Of a stretch of DNA of 64,000 nt, positions 63,404-64,000 are shown piece by piece. The notes below the pieces were generated by a model. It searched no databases. It was given only the letters and a program-made list of their open reading frames with translations, and was not told the DNA's origin. Numbering within the stretch: the first letter of the stretch is position 1; every line of letters starts with the position of its first letter. The position numbers and the translations under genes are program-made. This DNA comes from Salinicoccus sediminis. Its GTDB lineage: Bacteria > Bacillota > Bacilli > Staphylococcales > Salinicoccaceae. Where the stretch lies: assembly GCF_000986795.1 (NCBI RefSeq), contig NZ_LAYZ01000026.1, positions 84,412 through 148,411 of the forward strand, given 5' to 3'.

Positions 63404-64000
63404 GTGGATTCTAAAGAATTGAGAGAAGCGATCAGGAATGGTGAGTTCACCGGAACGACCTCAGGTGCCGCGGGCCATAAAGTCCAGGCGAACCTGGTCA
63501 TCCTGCCGAAGGTTTACGCATTTGACTTCCTGCTGTATGCCATGCGCAATAAAAAGGCGGTGCCCGTGATTGAGGTCATCGAAGACGGACAGACAAAAAG
63601 CCGGTTTGCGGACGGCTCCGACATCCGGACAGACGTGCCGAAGTATAATATATATGAGGACGGCGTGCTCCGCGAGACGACGGATGACATCAGAGGATAT
63701 TGGCGGGATGACTTCGTCACATTCCTTATCGGCTGCAGCTTTACGTTCGAGCAGGCTATCCTGGATGAGGGACTTTCAATCAGGCATATTGATGAGAGGC
63801 GGAACGTCGCCATGTACAAGACGAATATCGCGACCGATCCCGCGGGCGTGTTCGGCGGCGAACTGGTCGTCTCAATGCGGCCGTTTGATGAGAGTGAAGT
63901 GGAGACCGTCACACGTGTAACGGAACAGTTCCCCGAAATGCACGGCGGGCCGGTCCATTACGGCAGCCCGCACGAAATCGGCATCAGAGATATCGCCGAT
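63404..64000 (+). CDS. YcsI/DUF1445 putative hydro-lyase (3' cut by window)
   Basis: The first 199 residues of a YcsI-family protein: VQANLVILPKVYAFDFLLYA, VTFLIGCSFTFEQAI and YKTNIATDPAGVFGGELVVSMRP. Related proteins include D-glutamate cyclase, which makes 5-oxoproline, so it fits the pxp operon. GTG start after AGGAGGATACGAA. It runs off the right edge. Confidence 0.85.
   Translation, partial: MDSKELREAIRNGEFTGTTSGAAGHKVQANLVILPKVYAFDFLLYAMRNKKAVPVIEVIEDGQTKSRFADGSDIRTDVPKYNIYEDGVLRETTDDIRGYWRDDFVTFLIGCSFTFEQAILDEGLSIRHIDERRNVAMYKTNIATDPAGVFGGELVVSMRPFDESEVETVTRVTEQFPEMHGGPVHYGSPHEIGIRDIAD

Overview
The window looks like chromosomal DNA of a halotolerant member of the Staphylococcaceae with moderate GC, for example Salinicoccus or Jeotgalicoccus. 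This is inferred from gene content: an S. aureus-type Cas9/tracrRNA remnant, PmtR/YtrA-like and SMR modules, scr genes, a pxp/acc operon and a carnitine-to-betaine operon. Coding sequences have strong GGAGG-type ribosome sites and many convergent pairs share bidirectional terminators. No rRNA, tRNA or prophage was found.

Layout. 1-8.3 kb: housekeeping and membrane genes (PPOX-like protein, DHFR, hydrolases, glycerol dehydrogenase, Na+/H+ antiporter-like protein, CueP lipoprotein). 8.3-13.5 kb: a resistance-like block with two aminoglycoside nucleotidyltransferase-like genes, an Msr-type ABC-F protein behind a leader peptide and attenuator, and a TetR-controlled SMR efflux pair. 13.5-24.4 kb: a GntR/ABC module, MarR/SDR pair, patatin, M20 peptidase, TPP-riboswitch tenA, and an AbgB-like amidohydrolase operon with a two-part membrane system facing a GAF/PucR regulator. 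26.7-28.4 kb: tandem duplicated SDRs.

28.5-33.1 kb is the most striking part: an AT-rich, wrecked type II-A CRISPR-Cas locus. It keeps a promoter, a tracrRNA gene, a cas9 broken by a frameshift and cut off before its C-terminal PAM-interacting part, an intact IS30-family element, the 3' part of a csn2-like gene and a single CRISPR repeat. cas1, cas2, the 3' end of cas9 and the 5' part of csn2 are missing exactly where the IS sits, and no target duplication flanks the IS. This points to an IS-associated deletion.

33-43 kb: ArsA-like ATPase / cory-CC-star / CstA cluster, regulators, and a TetR-controlled operon (BKACE, L-carnitine dehydrogenase, hotdog thioesterase) expected to turn carnitine into glycine betaine. 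43-50 kb: fructosamine kinase, CHAD protein, a dead methyltransferase, and the sucrose genes scrR-scrA-scrB with a palindromic operator and a cre-like site. 50-57.7 kb: RluA, AraC/GyrI regulator, DUF429, CPBP protease, an Mph-like kinase behind a 24-bp palindrome, a Fur-box-preceded flavin reductase, and a Zn hydrolase. 57.9-64 kb: the 5-oxoproline operon pxpB-pxpC-accB-accC-pxpA-nramp-like-ycsI-like, cut by the window end.
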